A stretch of 64,000 nucleotides of DNA from CAYJFD01 sp964369605 (GTDB taxonomy: Bacteria; Bacteroidota; Bacteroidia; Bacteroidales; UBA932): positions 21,264 to 85,263 of the forward strand of contig CAYJFD010000004.1 of assembly GCA_964369605.1 (NCBI GenBank), written 5' to 3'. The notes under the pieces were generated by a model. That model saw only the letters and a list, made by a program, of their open reading frames with translations, had not been told where the DNA came from and did not search any database. This document shows, piece by piece, positions 34,444-44,004 of the stretch. The translations under genes and the position numbers were made by a program. Position 1 is the first letter of the stretch; each line of letters starts with the position of its first letter.

Positions 34444-35927
34444 TAAATGCTTATTTTATAAGATGTTAATAGCTTAGAGAGGCGTTCAAAAATAAGCTTC
34501 TCTCCCCCTTCTACATCTGACTCTATATTTAGAGGCATAACAGGATCGTGAAGTGACATTCTTAATAAAAACCAACCTTGTTCAGACGCAGAGCGACAAG
34601 CCACCCTTATCCCTTCATAATTCGGTTCCACTACACTCCAATCCCCTATCTCTAAGACTTTTGCCTTTAGTTCATCAAGAAGCTGTAATCCATAAGAAGA
34701 AAAATCCTCAACTAGAATCTTATATCTATATTCAGCACTTTCTGCTGCTTCCTTTAAATCGATAAGAGCTGTATCTATTCTCTCTCCCCTTTGTCTCAAC
34801 AAAGCTACTTCTACTAATATCTTCGCTACAAGAAATGCTCCGTCATCTAGAAAATAATTCTCTCTTAAAGCAGCATGTCCCGATGTCTCGATAGCCAACC
34901 ATGAATCCTCCCCTAGAGAATTTAATCGTTTTGATTCATTAATTACATTTTTGTAACCCCTTTTATATCTATGATGAACTCCACCTAAATTCTTTATGAA
35001 TTCACCTAATCCATCTGAGGTAATAGAATCCGTAACAATAGTAGAACCTGGATGCTCCCTAAGTATAATAGAAGAAATCAAGGCTATCAAAGCATTTCGA
35101 TTTATAGCATTCCCACTTGAATCGACTATCGCCGAACGATCCACATCGGTATCAAAGATAATTCCTAAATCAGCTCCAACTTCCTTTACACGAGCACAAA
35201 CAGAAGCCATAGCCTCAGCGTCTTCTGGATTAGGTATATGATTTGGAAAATTACCATCAGGCTCAAGATACTGACTCTTTGAAACATCTGCACCTAAGGC
35301 CGTCAAGACCTTTGTTGCAAAAAATCCACCAGCACCATTGCCAGCATCTACTACTATCTTCATTCCAACTAAAGGAGTCTCTCCTAAAGCTGCACCTTTT
35401 CGAATATACTCTACTATAAATGCAGAATATTCTGAGATAAGGTCCCATTCTGGGACAATATCACTATCAACAGAAACGTAATCACTTGTGTACTCTTCTG
35501 AAGCAATGCTTAATATCTGTTTAATATCCTCCTTTTCAAGGCCGCCCTCTGCGGTAAAAAACTTCAATCCATTCCTATTAAAAGGAAGGTGACTAGCTGT
35601 TAGCATAACTCCAGCTGTTACATCTCTAAATACTGTAGACATAAACATTGCTGGCGTAGAAGCTAAGCCTGCGTTATAAACCTTTACCCCAAGGCTTAAT
35701 AATCCACTAACAAAGGCCATCTTAACACTATCACCACTCAATCTAGAATCTTGTCCTACTGCAACGACTAAGTCCTTAGTCTCCCTCTGCCTTAACCATA
35801 GAGCGAATGCTCTTCCCAAAGCGAAGACCACCTCTGGCGTTAAATTTATAATCTCACCCTCGACACCATTCATTGCGACTCCACGAATATCAGAGCCATT
35901 TTGTAATCTATTCCAATTTATATCCAT
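34443..35927 (-). CDS. phosphomannomutase/phosphoglucomutase family protein
   Basis: This 494-aa alpha-D-phosphohexomutase interconverts sugar 1- and 6-phosphates. It has the start SDIRGVA, the phosphoserine loop MLTASHLPFNRNG, the Mg2+ loop FDTDVDRSAIVD and the sugar-binding AIETSGHAA. The C-terminal domain is present. The catalytic loop is the TASHLP form rather than TASHNP, as in a distinct branch of the family. It lies 3 nt after the alpha/beta hydrolase gene and overlaps the radical SAM gene by 1 nt. It probably supplies hexose-1-phosphate for nucleotide-sugars. Confidence 0.92.
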   Translation of the reverse strand: MDINWNRLQNGSDIRGVAMNGVEGEIINLTPEVVFALGRAFALWLRQRETKDLVVAVGQDSRLSGDSVKMAFVSGLLSLGVKVYNAGLASTPAMFMSTVFRDVTAGVMLTASHLPFNRNGLKFFTAEGGLEKEDIKQILSIASEEYTSDYVSVDSDIVPEWDLISEYSAFIVEYIRKGAALGETPLVGMKIVVDAGNGAGGFFATKVLTALGADVSKSQYLEPDGNFPNHIPNPEDAEAMASVCARVKEVGADLGIIFDTDVDRSAIVDSSGNAINRNALIALISSIILREHPGSTIVTDSITSDGLGEFIKNLGGVHHRYKRGYKNVINESKRLNSLGEDSWLAIETSGHAALRENYFLDDGAFLVAKILVEVALLRQRGERIDTALIDLKEAAESAEYRYKILVEDFSSYGLQLLDELKAKVLEIGDWSVVEPNYEGIRVACRSASEQGWFLLRMSLHDPVMPLNIESDVEGGEKLIFERLSKLLTSYKISI

Positions 35928-35930
35928 AAT

Positions 35931-36998
35931 CTACTGCTTATTTATCCACTGAGCTAATGCTCCTAAAAATGTTGGAGAGATAGTTTCCTTAATGAAAGCA
36001 TACTCTGTTGGAAGTCCTGAATCAGCCTCTTGAAAAAGGTGATTCAAACCTTCGAAATAGATAGAGGTAACATTTGAATTTCCTCCTAAAATAAGAGACT
36101 CTCTGATACTTTTCATATTCACCTGTGCATTTACTTGAGTATCTTTCATCCCATTCGTAAGTAACACAGGTACTTTTACTTTTGAAATATCTTCTCTTGG
36201 ATCATATTTGATAAAATAATACATCCATGGATTATCAAACTGTGCAACTACGCCATTCACTTGATCTTGAGAAGCACCCTGAGGTAAAAAATCTTTCACC
36301 AACACAGCTATACTATCACTTAGCTCGGCCGTTCTATACTCGGATTCCACTATTAAGTCAAACACACTCTCATTAAGGCTTAAATTTCTAGCTATCACTT
36401 CTGATGCGATACCATAGCCCTCTGAAATATCTCTTGCTTGAGTAAGTAAAATTTCCCTTCCACTTACTCCTGGGCTTGCCATAGCAATAATAAAATCAGG
36501 AACATTATACTGCTCTGGATCTAGCGTAGCTGCCATAAAAGCTACTAATCCTCCTTCACTATGCCCGATCAGTCCTATACTTTCAATATCCTTCCTTTCT
36601 CTTAAGAATGATATTGCGCTTTGCGCGTCATAAGCTAAATCTCTTGTTGTAGACGCGTTTCCTAGCGGAGCATTGCTCTTGCCGACTCCTCTATCATCGT
36701 AGCGTAGAACAGCTATCCCATTTTTTGCAAGATAGTCCGCGATAACTTTGAATGGCTTATGTCCAGCGACTTCACTATCTCTATTTTGAGGTCCTGACCC
36801 AGAGATTAATATTACTGCTTTATGTGCACCTCTACCTTTAGGGATAGAGAGGGTTCCAGCTATGGTATTGCCCTGCTCTTCATTTACGAAGATAACCTCC
36901 TCTTCTGTATATGGCAGAGAATCTTGCGCACTTAATATAGACGTAAATGCACAGAAAATTAAAACGATAAATAGTGCTTGTGATGCGATTTTTTTCAT
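35931..36998 (-). CDS. exported alpha/beta hydrolase
   Basis: The chosen ATG at 36998 puts a good signal peptide (MKKIASQALFIVLIFCAFTS, ending ILSAQ) at the N-terminus; the open frame runs further to 37037 but adds a poor start. The mature enzyme has the oxyanion region LISGSGPQNRD, the nucleophile elbow GHSEGG, an Asp in NGMKDTQVN and the catalytic His in GLNHLF. Family members are periplasmic esterases, some of them xylan or lipid esterases. It leads a hydrolase-mutase-radical SAM-DsrE operon. Confidence 0.9.
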   Translation of the reverse strand: MKKIASQALFIVLIFCAFTSILSAQDSLPYTEEEVIFVNEEQGNTIAGTLSIPKGRGAHKAVILISGSGPQNRDSEVAGHKPFKVIADYLAKNGIAVLRYDDRGVGKSNAPLGNASTTRDLAYDAQSAISFLRERKDIESIGLIGHSEGGLVAFMAATLDPEQYNVPDFIIAMASPGVSGREILLTQARDISEGYGIASEVIARNLSLNESVFDLIVESEYRTAELSDSIAVLVKDFLPQGASQDQVNGVVAQFDNPWMYYFIKYDPREDISKVKVPVLLTNGMKDTQVNAQVNMKSIRESLILGGNSNVTSIYFEGLNHLFQEADSGLPTEYAFIKETISPTFLGALAQWINKQ

Positions 36999-37090
36999 TC
37001 TTCTATCAATTATTATATAAGTCACAAAAGTACACATAAAATTTTAATATCCATTTAGTTTTCTGCAGCTCTTTGTTTGAGAAAAAATAT

Positions 37091-37098
37091 TAACTTTG
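37091..37098 (+). promoter_or_regulatory. -7 promoter element before the esterase lipoprotein gene
   Basis: TAACTTTG matches TAnnTTTG, 35 nt before the ATG at 37134. A -33 box at normal distance is not clear. Confidence 0.4.
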
Positions 37099-37133
37099 TT
37101 TGATATATTTATGAGTAATTAAATTAAAACTAT

Positions 37134-38324
37134 ATGAATAAAAAACTAAGAACAGCAACACTAATAGCTTGCTTATTTTTATCTCTTCTTGCTTGTGGCA
37201 AAGAAAAGAGGGCGATAGGGAATGAGGAAAATAATGCATTAAAACAGCTTCACACTCAGATTGAAGAATTACTTATTGAGCGTGACTCTTCACTTCACAG
37301 ACAGTATGAAGAACAATGGAAAAGAAAAAAACTGATTCTTGACGATAAGGAGATGCGTTTTTATACTAAGGTTTTTGGCGACGAGCCAGAGGACGGACGT
37401 GCGATGTACATTTCAATGCACGGAGGAGGAGGTACTACCTCAACTGCAAATAATCAACAGTGGAATAACCAAAAAATTCTTTATAGCCCTGCCGAAGGAG
37501 TTTATTTTGTCCCTCGCGCACCGACTGACACGTGGGATTTATGGCATTTAGGACACATCGACCCCTTGTTTGAAAGAGCTATTCTTCTAGCTATGATATA
37601 CGAAAACGTAAATCCAAATAAAGTTTATATTATGGGATATTCAGCAGGTGGAGACGGGACTTACCAACTTGCACCTCGCATGTCAGAAATATGGGCAGCA
37701 GCAGCTATGAGTGCAGGACATCCAGGTGACTCAGAGCACAGAAATCTTCGCAATCTGCCCTTTGCAATATATATGGGCGGAGAGGACACTCCTTACGACA
37801 GGAATATTGAGGCGCAAAAATATGGCGACAGACTTGCAGAGCTTCAGGCAGAGGATCCTCAAGGCTACATATATGATTTAAATATTTACGAGGGTATGGG
37901 ACACTGGATGGAAAGAAGAGACACTACATCTCTTAGTTGGATGTCAAAATACAAAAGAAATGTTATTCCTTCAAGAGTTGTATGGATTCAAGATAATGTA
38001 GTTAGGGCTAATTCTTACTGGTTATCAACAAACATACAAAATGCAAATAACGACGACCTGATTATAGCAAACTACACAAAAGATGGCATTATTACGATAG
38101 AGGAGTCTTCTGTTAGTGAGTTCAGTATCGGACTAAGAGATGACATGATGGATCTTGACAAGGAAGTGGTTGTAATTAAGGGAGGAAAAGAAATATTCAG
38201 AGGCATTGTTGGACGCAGTCTAGAGGTCGCAAAAATGGATATTGAGGCACTCCGAGACAGAGATTTAATATTTTACTCGCGCCTACTAATCAGTGAAGAC
38301 AAGGTCACAGATCTATCCAAATAA
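37134..38324 (+). CDS. alpha/beta hydrolase lipoprotein (PHB depolymerase/esterase-like)
   Basis: The 396-aa product is a lipoprotein (lipid Cys at residue 21 in LLAC/GKE). The catalytic domain has the oxyanion-hole region YISMHGGGGTT, the nucleophile elbow GYSAGGDG and a His in YEGMGHWMERRD. This resembles secreted depolymerase- or feruloyl-esterase-type enzymes. After about residue 300 there is a short beta-rich tail. The gene stands alone, divergent from the other hydrolase. Substrate is not visible. Confidence 0.82.
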   Translation: MNKKLRTATLIACLFLSLLACGKEKRAIGNEENNALKQLHTQIEELLIERDSSLHRQYEEQWKRKKLILDDKEMRFYTKVFGDEPEDGRAMYISMHGGGGTTSTANNQQWNNQKILYSPAEGVYFVPRAPTDTWDLWHLGHIDPLFERAILLAMIYENVNPNKVYIMGYSAGGDGTYQLAPRMSEIWAAAAMSAGHPGDSEHRNLRNLPFAIYMGGEDTPYDRNIEAQKYGDRLAELQAEDPQGYIYDLNIYEGMGHWMERRDTTSLSWMSKYKRNVIPSRVVWIQDNVVRANSYWLSTNIQNANNDDLIIANYTKDGIITIEESSVSEFSIGLRDDMMDLDKEVVVIKGGKEIFRGIVGRSLEVAKMDIEALRDRDLIFYSRLLISEDKVTDLSK

Positions 38325-38365
38325 TAGTTCATCAAATAAGCCCTAGAAAATTCAAAAATAATTCT

Positions 38366-38373
38366 TAATTTTG
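38366..38373 (+). promoter_or_regulatory. -7 promoter element close to the ligA start
   Basis: TAATTTTG matches TAnnTTTG and ends 6 nt before the ligA ATG, so transcription would begin at or next to the ATG itself (leaderless). No clear -33 box. Confidence 0.4.
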
Positions 38374-38379
38374 CGGATT

Positions 38380-40410
38380 ATGGCGATTAGTAAGAAAAAT
38401 GCAAAAGTTCGTATAGAGGAGCTAAGAAAGCAGATATCGGAGCACAATAAAAACTACTATGTTTTGAGTACCCCGACTATTTCTGACTTTGAATATGACT
38501 TGCTAATAAATGAACTAACAACGCTTGAAAAGAAATTTCCAGAATTTCATGATCCTAGCTCCCCGACTCAAAGAGTTGGTAGTGACTTAAATACAGACAC
38601 TCTAGGAAATAGCAAGGATAGGGCTCAATATGCTCATAAATACCCTATGCTTTCCCTAAGCAATACTTACGACAAGGGGGAACTCAAAGATTTTGACTCT
38701 AGAATTCGTAAGGTAGAGAGTTCAGACTTCAATTACTCCTGTGAACTAAAATTTGATGGCACTGCAATATGTCTTAGTTATGAAAATGGAGCACTTATTA
38801 GAGCTCTCACAAGGGGAGATGGACAAATTGGGGATGATGTTACAGAAAATATCTTTACGATCAAAAGCATCCCGACTCGTATAAGCTCGAAGAAAAGTTT
38901 CGAGATCAGGGGTGAAATATATATGCCATATAAGGCCTTTGAATTAATAAATAAAGAACGAGAGGACAAGGGAGAGCACTTGTTTGCTAATCCTCGTAAT
39001 GCTGCCTCTGGATCTCTTAAATTACTAGACTCAAAGGAGGTGGCAAAAAGAGGCCTTGAATGCACCCTATACCAAATCATTAGTGATGATTTAGAATTTA
39101 ACACTCACTCAGAGTCTCTATTATGGGCAAAGAATGAAGGATTTCCTATTTCTGAATATGCAAAGGTGTGCCCTAATATAGAAGAAGCTCTTGACTATAT
39201 CTATCTTTGGGATACAAAAAGAAAAGACCTAGAATACGCAACAGATGGCATCGTAATAAAGATCGACGAATTAGCTCTTCAGAAAAGACTAGGCTTAACG
39301 GCCAAGTCTCCACGCTGGGCTACTGCCTATAAGTTTAAAGCAGAAGAAGCACTAACAAAACTACTATCTATCGATTATCAAGTAGGTCGCACAGGGGCGA
39401 TTACTCCAGTAGCAAATCTGGATGCAGTACAGCTTGCTGGAACTACAGTAAAGCGCGCCTCTCTACATAATTCTGAACAGATAGATGCGCTTGATATTCA
39501 TATTAACGACTACGTCTATGTAGAGAAAGGGGGCGAAATAATCCCGAAGATTACCCGAGTAGAGTTAAGTAAAAGAAGCCAAGATACTATCAAACCTCTT
39601 TTTCCTGAATTTTGCCCTGACTGTAATTCTAAGCTAACAAAAGATAAAAATGAAGCTAAGCACTACTGCTTAAACTACCTACACTGCCCTACTCAGATCA
39701 AAGGTAGGTTTGTTCATTTTATATCTCGCAAAGCTATGAATATACTCTCTGGCGATGCTACTATCGATCAGCTTTATTCTAAAAACTACATAAAGGATTT
39801 TTCTGACCTTTATCAGATTACAGCAGAGCAGCTTTTCACACTAGATAGCTGGAAAGAGCGTTCAGTAGAGAGATTCCTACAAAGTGTGCAGGATTCAAAA
39901 AATACTCCTTTTCATAGGGTATTGTACGCGCTTGGCATAAAACATATAGGAGAGTCTACAGCTAAAACTCTTGCTAATCACTATAAGTCTATTGATTCAT
40001 TAATCTCAGCCACTAAGGAGGACTTAATTAGCATAGATGAAATAGGTGAGAAATTAGCCGACAGCCTTATCTCCTACTTTAATGATCAGGACAATATGTC
40101 ACTCATTAATAAGCTAAGAGAACAAGGCCTAAGATTTGCTGTAGTAGAAGATGAACAGACAAAACAAGTAAGTGAGGTGCTTAGTGGAATGAATATTGTT
40201 GTAAGTGGAAATTTTAGCATGTCACGTGAAGCGTTAAAAGCTATTTTGTCAGCAAACGGAGCAAACATAAGAGGCTCACTAAGCGGCACAACAACTTATC
40301 TAATCGCAGGGGAAAAAGCTGGTAGTGAAAAACTTAAGAAAGCTGAAAAATTAGGAATTACAATACTCTCTGAAGAAGAGATACTCAATATAATAAACAC
40401 TAAAAAATAA
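38380..40410 (+). CDS. ligA: NAD-dependent DNA ligase
   Basis: LigA seals nicks in DNA using NAD+. The 676-aa protein has domain Ia (SEHNKNYYVLSTPTISDFEYD), the AMP-accepting Lys in CELKFDGTAI, nucleotidyltransferase motifs (GEIYMP, DGIVIKID), an OB fold, a zinc finger (CPDC and CLNYLHC), helix-hairpin-helix repeats and a C-terminal BRCT domain (MNIVVSGNFSMSREALK). The open frame begins with TTG at 38371, but ATG at 38380 gives the usual length. It starts a run of eight closely spaced genes ending with ispG. Confidence 0.97.
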   Translation: MAISKKNAKVRIEELRKQISEHNKNYYVLSTPTISDFEYDLLINELTTLEKKFPEFHDPSSPTQRVGSDLNTDTLGNSKDRAQYAHKYPMLSLSNTYDKGELKDFDSRIRKVESSDFNYSCELKFDGTAICLSYENGALIRALTRGDGQIGDDVTENIFTIKSIPTRISSKKSFEIRGEIYMPYKAFELINKEREDKGEHLFANPRNAASGSLKLLDSKEVAKRGLECTLYQIISDDLEFNTHSESLLWAKNEGFPISEYAKVCPNIEEALDYIYLWDTKRKDLEYATDGIVIKIDELALQKRLGLTAKSPRWATAYKFKAEEALTKLLSIDYQVGRTGAITPVANLDAVQLAGTTVKRASLHNSEQIDALDIHINDYVYVEKGGEIIPKITRVELSKRSQDTIKPLFPEFCPDCNSKLTKDKNEAKHYCLNYLHCPTQIKGRFVHFISRKAMNILSGDATIDQLYSKNYIKDFSDLYQITAEQLFTLDSWKERSVERFLQSVQDSKNTPFHRVLYALGIKHIGESTAKTLANHYKSIDSLISATKEDLISIDEIGEKLADSLISYFNDQDNMSLINKLREQGLRFAVVEDEQTKQVSEVLSGMNIVVSGNFSMSREALKAILSANGANIRGSLSGTTTYLIAGEKAGSEKLKKAEKLGITILSEEEILNIINTKK

Positions 40411-40414
40411 AAAA

Positions 40415-41596
40415 ATGATAAATATATCTAAACATATCCATTACATCGGAACTAACGATAGGAAGAAGCACCTTTTTGAAAACAACTGGCCTCTTCCGCA
40501 AGGAGTTTCGTATAACTCTTATATTATAGTTGATGAAAAAACAGCGATAATAGATACACTTGAGTTTGGCTCAGATCAAAACTACCTTGACACGATTAAT
40601 GTAGCACTTAATGGAAAGGCTCTTGACTACCTTATCGTAAATCATATGGAGCCTGATCACGCAAGTATGATCGGAGAACTACTAAGAAATTTCCCTCAAA
40701 TGAAAGTTGTTGGAAATGCTAAGACTTTCACCTTTCTTGTATCCTACTATAATCTTAGCCAAGATCGTTTTATGGAAGTTGGAGACGGGGACAGCCTAGA
40801 CTTAGGATATCATAAACTACAGTTCGCATTAGTACCATGGGTGCACTGGCCAGAAACTATGGTGACTTACGATACTACCGATCAAGTATTATTCTCATGT
40901 GATGCTTTTGGAACATTCGGAACACTTGATGGAGCTATCTTCGACGACGAAGTAAATTTCGAATTTTACGAGAGTGAAATGAGAAGATATTACTCAAATA
41001 TTGTAGGAAAGTGGTCTTCTATGGTTCAGAAGGCTATTGCTAAACTAGCTGGTATTCCTATTAAAATTATTTGTCCATCGCACGGACCGATTTGGAGACA
41101 GGACCCATCAAAGGTGCTTGGTCTTTATGATAAATGGAGTAAGTACGAGAGTGAAAAGGGCTGTGTCATAGCCTATGCATCTATGTATGGTAATACAGAA
41201 CAAATGGCTGATAAAATAGCTAGAGAACTATGTGAGAAAGGCGTAAAGAACATTCGCATCTACGACGTTTCAAAAACCCATGTATCTTACATACTAAATG
41301 ACATCTGGAAGTACAACTCACTGATCTTAGGTTCTTGTGCTTACAATGGTGATATGCACCCTATGATGGCAGCTTTAACACACGAAATAGAGGTAGCTAT
41401 GCCTCAAAAGCGCACACTAGGTTTATTTGGAAGTTCTACTTGGAATGGAGCTGGCTTAAAAGCTCTAGAGAAGTTTGCTGGAAAGATGAAAATGGACCTA
41501 TGCCCTATCACTGTCGAACTTTCTGGAGGGTATAAGGATGAAAAACTGATGAATCTAGACGATTTTGCTAAAACATTTGCAGAGTCTATTAAATAA
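40415..41596 (+). CDS. fprA: FprA-type flavodiiron protein (oxygen/NO reductase)
   Basis: This 393-aa A-type flavoprotein has a beta-lactamase-like diiron domain with all ligands visible (HMEPDH, the His in VPWVHWPETM, the Asp in SCDAFGTFG, the His in CPSHGP). A C-terminal flavodoxin domain with ASMYGNTEQMA binds FMN. Such enzymes reduce O2 to water or NO to N2O in anaerobes, with electrons from rubredoxin or similar carriers. It lies 4 nt after ligA and two genes before hydG, whose pathway is oxygen-sensitive. Confidence 0.95.
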   Translation: MINISKHIHYIGTNDRKKHLFENNWPLPQGVSYNSYIIVDEKTAIIDTLEFGSDQNYLDTINVALNGKALDYLIVNHMEPDHASMIGELLRNFPQMKVVGNAKTFTFLVSYYNLSQDRFMEVGDGDSLDLGYHKLQFALVPWVHWPETMVTYDTTDQVLFSCDAFGTFGTLDGAIFDDEVNFEFYESEMRRYYSNIVGKWSSMVQKAIAKLAGIPIKIICPSHGPIWRQDPSKVLGLYDKWSKYESEKGCVIAYASMYGNTEQMADKIARELCEKGVKNIRIYDVSKTHVSYILNDIWKYNSLILGSCAYNGDMHPMMAALTHEIEVAMPQKRTLGLFGSSTWNGAGLKALEKFAGKMKMDLCPITVELSGGYKDEKLMNLDDFAKTFAESIK

Positions 41597-41601
41597 ATAG
41601 G

Positions 41602-42564
41602 ATGAAGCTAATAGAGAAAATATCAAATATATATGACCAGGTAAATAAATTTTTTACTGAGGATATTTGGCTTATCAATAAGCACGAAGCCTCACGTAGA
41701 AGAGCTATCGTATCTCATCAAATACGAATTACCCTTATTACCTCAAAGAATTTTGGCGATAATAATCTAGGGTGGCAATCTGTTGCCCTAAGCTATTTCT
41801 CTATTATTTCCTTTGTACCTATGGTTGCTCTTATATTTCTGATAACTAACGGTTTCGGATTAGCAGAGCATTTAAAAGAATTACTATATACATTTATTGA
41901 TAATACAGAGATATTAGATATCGTATTTAATATCTCTGACAATATTATACATACAGCTAAGGAAGGCCCCTACGGGATCATTTCATTTATCCTGTTCATT
42001 TGGCTATTCATTTGGCTAATGCTTTGTGTTGAAAAATCCTTTAACTTGATATGGAAAGTGGAGAAGGCTAGGAATTTGTGGAAGAAAATGATATCCTATA
42101 TTACCATTATTTTCCTTTCTCCATTTGTGATAATTACCTTCTTAACTATGATTATCACCCTAAACTCAGGTGCAAGCTACATACGCTCTGAGATACCTTC
42201 CATTTCTGCCCTAAGTGACACAATTATATGGGTAGGCGCCTATATTCTGGCAACCATAGCATTTACACTTCTATATAAATTTATACCTAACGCTAAGGTA
42301 TACTTTATATCAGCACTTAAGTCAGCACTGATATCCGCTCTTGCATTTACCGTTATCCAGTTTCTTTACTTAGAAACACAGTTTATGGTATCTAGGTTAA
42401 ATGCGGTTTACGGGGCTTTTGCTGCCTTTCCTCTATTTTTAATTTGGTTAAATATGGGATGGTTCATTATCCTCACAGGGGTAGGACTATCGTATGCTTA
42501 TCAAAAAGAGGAGGAATATATACAACGAATAATTCAGAAAAAAACATTAACAAAAGATGAATAA
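41602..42564 (+). CDS. YihY/BrkB family inner-membrane protein
   Basis: This 320-aa protein has six hydrophobic segments and YihY landmarks: LGWQSVALSYFSIISFVPMVAL, the SFNLIWKVEKARNLWKK loop, and the end FPLFLIWLNMGWFIILTG. The family was once called tRNA-processing RNase BN in error; its function remains unclear. It starts 5 nt after fprA and overlaps hydG by 8 bp. Confidence 0.9.
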   Translation: MKLIEKISNIYDQVNKFFTEDIWLINKHEASRRRAIVSHQIRITLITSKNFGDNNLGWQSVALSYFSIISFVPMVALIFLITNGFGLAEHLKELLYTFIDNTEILDIVFNISDNIIHTAKEGPYGIISFILFIWLFIWLMLCVEKSFNLIWKVEKARNLWKKMISYITIIFLSPFVIITFLTMIITLNSGASYIRSEIPSISALSDTIIWVGAYILATIAFTLLYKFIPNAKVYFISALKSALISALAFTVIQFLYLETQFMVSRLNAVYGAFAAFPLFLIWLNMGWFIILTGVGLSYAYQKEEEYIQRIIQKKTLTKDE

Positions 42565-43987
42565 ATTGTTTGATATGAAGCTTAGTGAAACGGCGGTTGA
42601 CTTTATCGACCACGAAGGCTTCCATAATCTAATAAATAACACTAAAGAGGATGCCGTAAGATGTAGAGAGATTTTTAAAAAATCTATGGAGAAGAAGCCT
42701 CTAAATCTTGAAGAAGTAGCGGCACTTCTAGCTATTAAATCTCCTGAGTTACTTGATGAGCTTTTTGAGGCTGCAAGAGAGCTAAAAAGAGTGATTTATG
42801 GTAACCGAATCGTACTTTTCGCACCCTTATATATCGGTAATTACTGCATCAATAACTGCTCTTACTGCGGGTTTAGAAGCGCATTACGTTCGACTGTACG
42901 CCACACCCTTGGAGATATTGAACTTAGAAATGAAGTACTATCACTTGAAAGAGAAGGGCATAAAAGATTGATTTTAGTATATGGAGAACATCCAAAATAT
43001 ACTCCAGAATTTATCGCCCATACTGTTCGATTAGTATATGATACAAAGGAAGGAAATGGAGAAATACGTAGAGTGAATATTAATGCTGCTCCTCTTGATA
43101 TAAAAGGATTTCAGACAGTCAAGGAAGCTGGCATAGGAACATTCCAAGTTTTCCAAGAAACGTATAACAAACAAATATATAATGTATACCACCCAGCAAA
43201 CACTATGAAGGGGGACTATATGTGGAGACTTAACGCTATGGATAGGGCTTTCATCGGTGGCTGTGATGATATGGGTATCGGTGCGCTGTTCGGTCTATAT
43301 GATTGGAGATTTGAGGTGCTAGGATTGGTAGCTCACTCTATGCACTTATTTAATACTTTCGGTGTAGGACCTCACACTATAAGTTTCCCTAGAATAAAGC
43401 CTGCAAACGGATTAGAGTCTGATAATATTCCTTACATAGTGAATGATGATGATTTCAAAAAACTAGTTGCGATCCTTAGACTTTCTGTTCCATATACTGG
43501 CCTTATTATGACTGCTCGTGAATCTGAAGCTATCAGAGATGAGCTTATAGAATTTGGAGTGTCACAAATCGATGCTGGCACTAAGCTAGAAATAGGATCG
43601 TATCAAGAAAAGGATCAAAACTATACTCCTGATATGAATAAGAAGCAGTTCCAACTAGGTGATAATAGAGAACTAGACGAAGTAATCAAGTGGCTAGTAA
43701 CTAAGGATTTTCTCCCTAGTTTTTGCACTTCGTGTTACAGAAAAGGTAGAACTGGTGAACACTTTATGGAATATGCCATCCCAGGATTTATAAAAAAATT
43801 CTGTACACCTAACGCCTTGATCACATTGGCTGAATACTTAGAAGACTATTCTTCAGATCCTACAAAGGAAGAGGGATATAATATGATACAGAGAGAACTT
43901 ACAAAAGTTCCTGAGGGAGATTTTAAAAATAGCTTAATAAAACATATTGAGCAAGTTAGAACAGGCACTAGAGATATACATTACTAG
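42557..43987 (+). CDS. hydG: [FeFe]-hydrogenase maturation radical SAM tyrosine lyase HydG
   Basis: HydG splits tyrosine to give CO and cyanide for the hydrogenase H-cluster. The 476-aa protein has the radical SAM motif C97-x3-C101-x2-C104 (CINNCSYC) and the C-terminal CTSC...C set near residues 392-418 that binds the auxiliary cluster, both needed for HydG and absent from the ThiH form. Length fits. HydE, HydF and a hydrogenase are not in this window. It overlaps yihY by 8 bp and precedes the (p)ppGpp synthetase gene by 17 nt. Confidence 0.95.
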   Translation: MNKLFDMKLSETAVDFIDHEGFHNLINNTKEDAVRCREIFKKSMEKKPLNLEEVAALLAIKSPELLDELFEAARELKRVIYGNRIVLFAPLYIGNYCINNCSYCGFRSALRSTVRHTLGDIELRNEVLSLEREGHKRLILVYGEHPKYTPEFIAHTVRLVYDTKEGNGEIRRVNINAAPLDIKGFQTVKEAGIGTFQVFQETYNKQIYNVYHPANTMKGDYMWRLNAMDRAFIGGCDDMGIGALFGLYDWRFEVLGLVAHSMHLFNTFGVGPHTISFPRIKPANGLESDNIPYIVNDDDFKKLVAILRLSVPYTGLIMTARESEAIRDELIEFGVSQIDAGTKLEIGSYQEKDQNYTPDMNKKQFQLGDNRELDEVIKWLVTKDFLPSFCTSCYRKGRTGEHFMEYAIPGFIKKFCTPNALITLAEYLEDYSSDPTKEEGYNMIQRELTKVPEGDFKNSLIKHIEQVRTGTRDIHY

Positions 43988-44004
43988 AGAAAGAAATAAT
44001 ACCT

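Noticed and set aside
36999..37037. 13-residue extension of the exported hydrolase
   Set aside because: It would bury the signal peptide. The ATG at 36998 begins directly with a standard signal sequence.
38778..39104. 108-codon minus-strand frame inside ligA
   Set aside because: Antisense to the conserved adenylation domain of a well-formed LigA. No support for a second gene.
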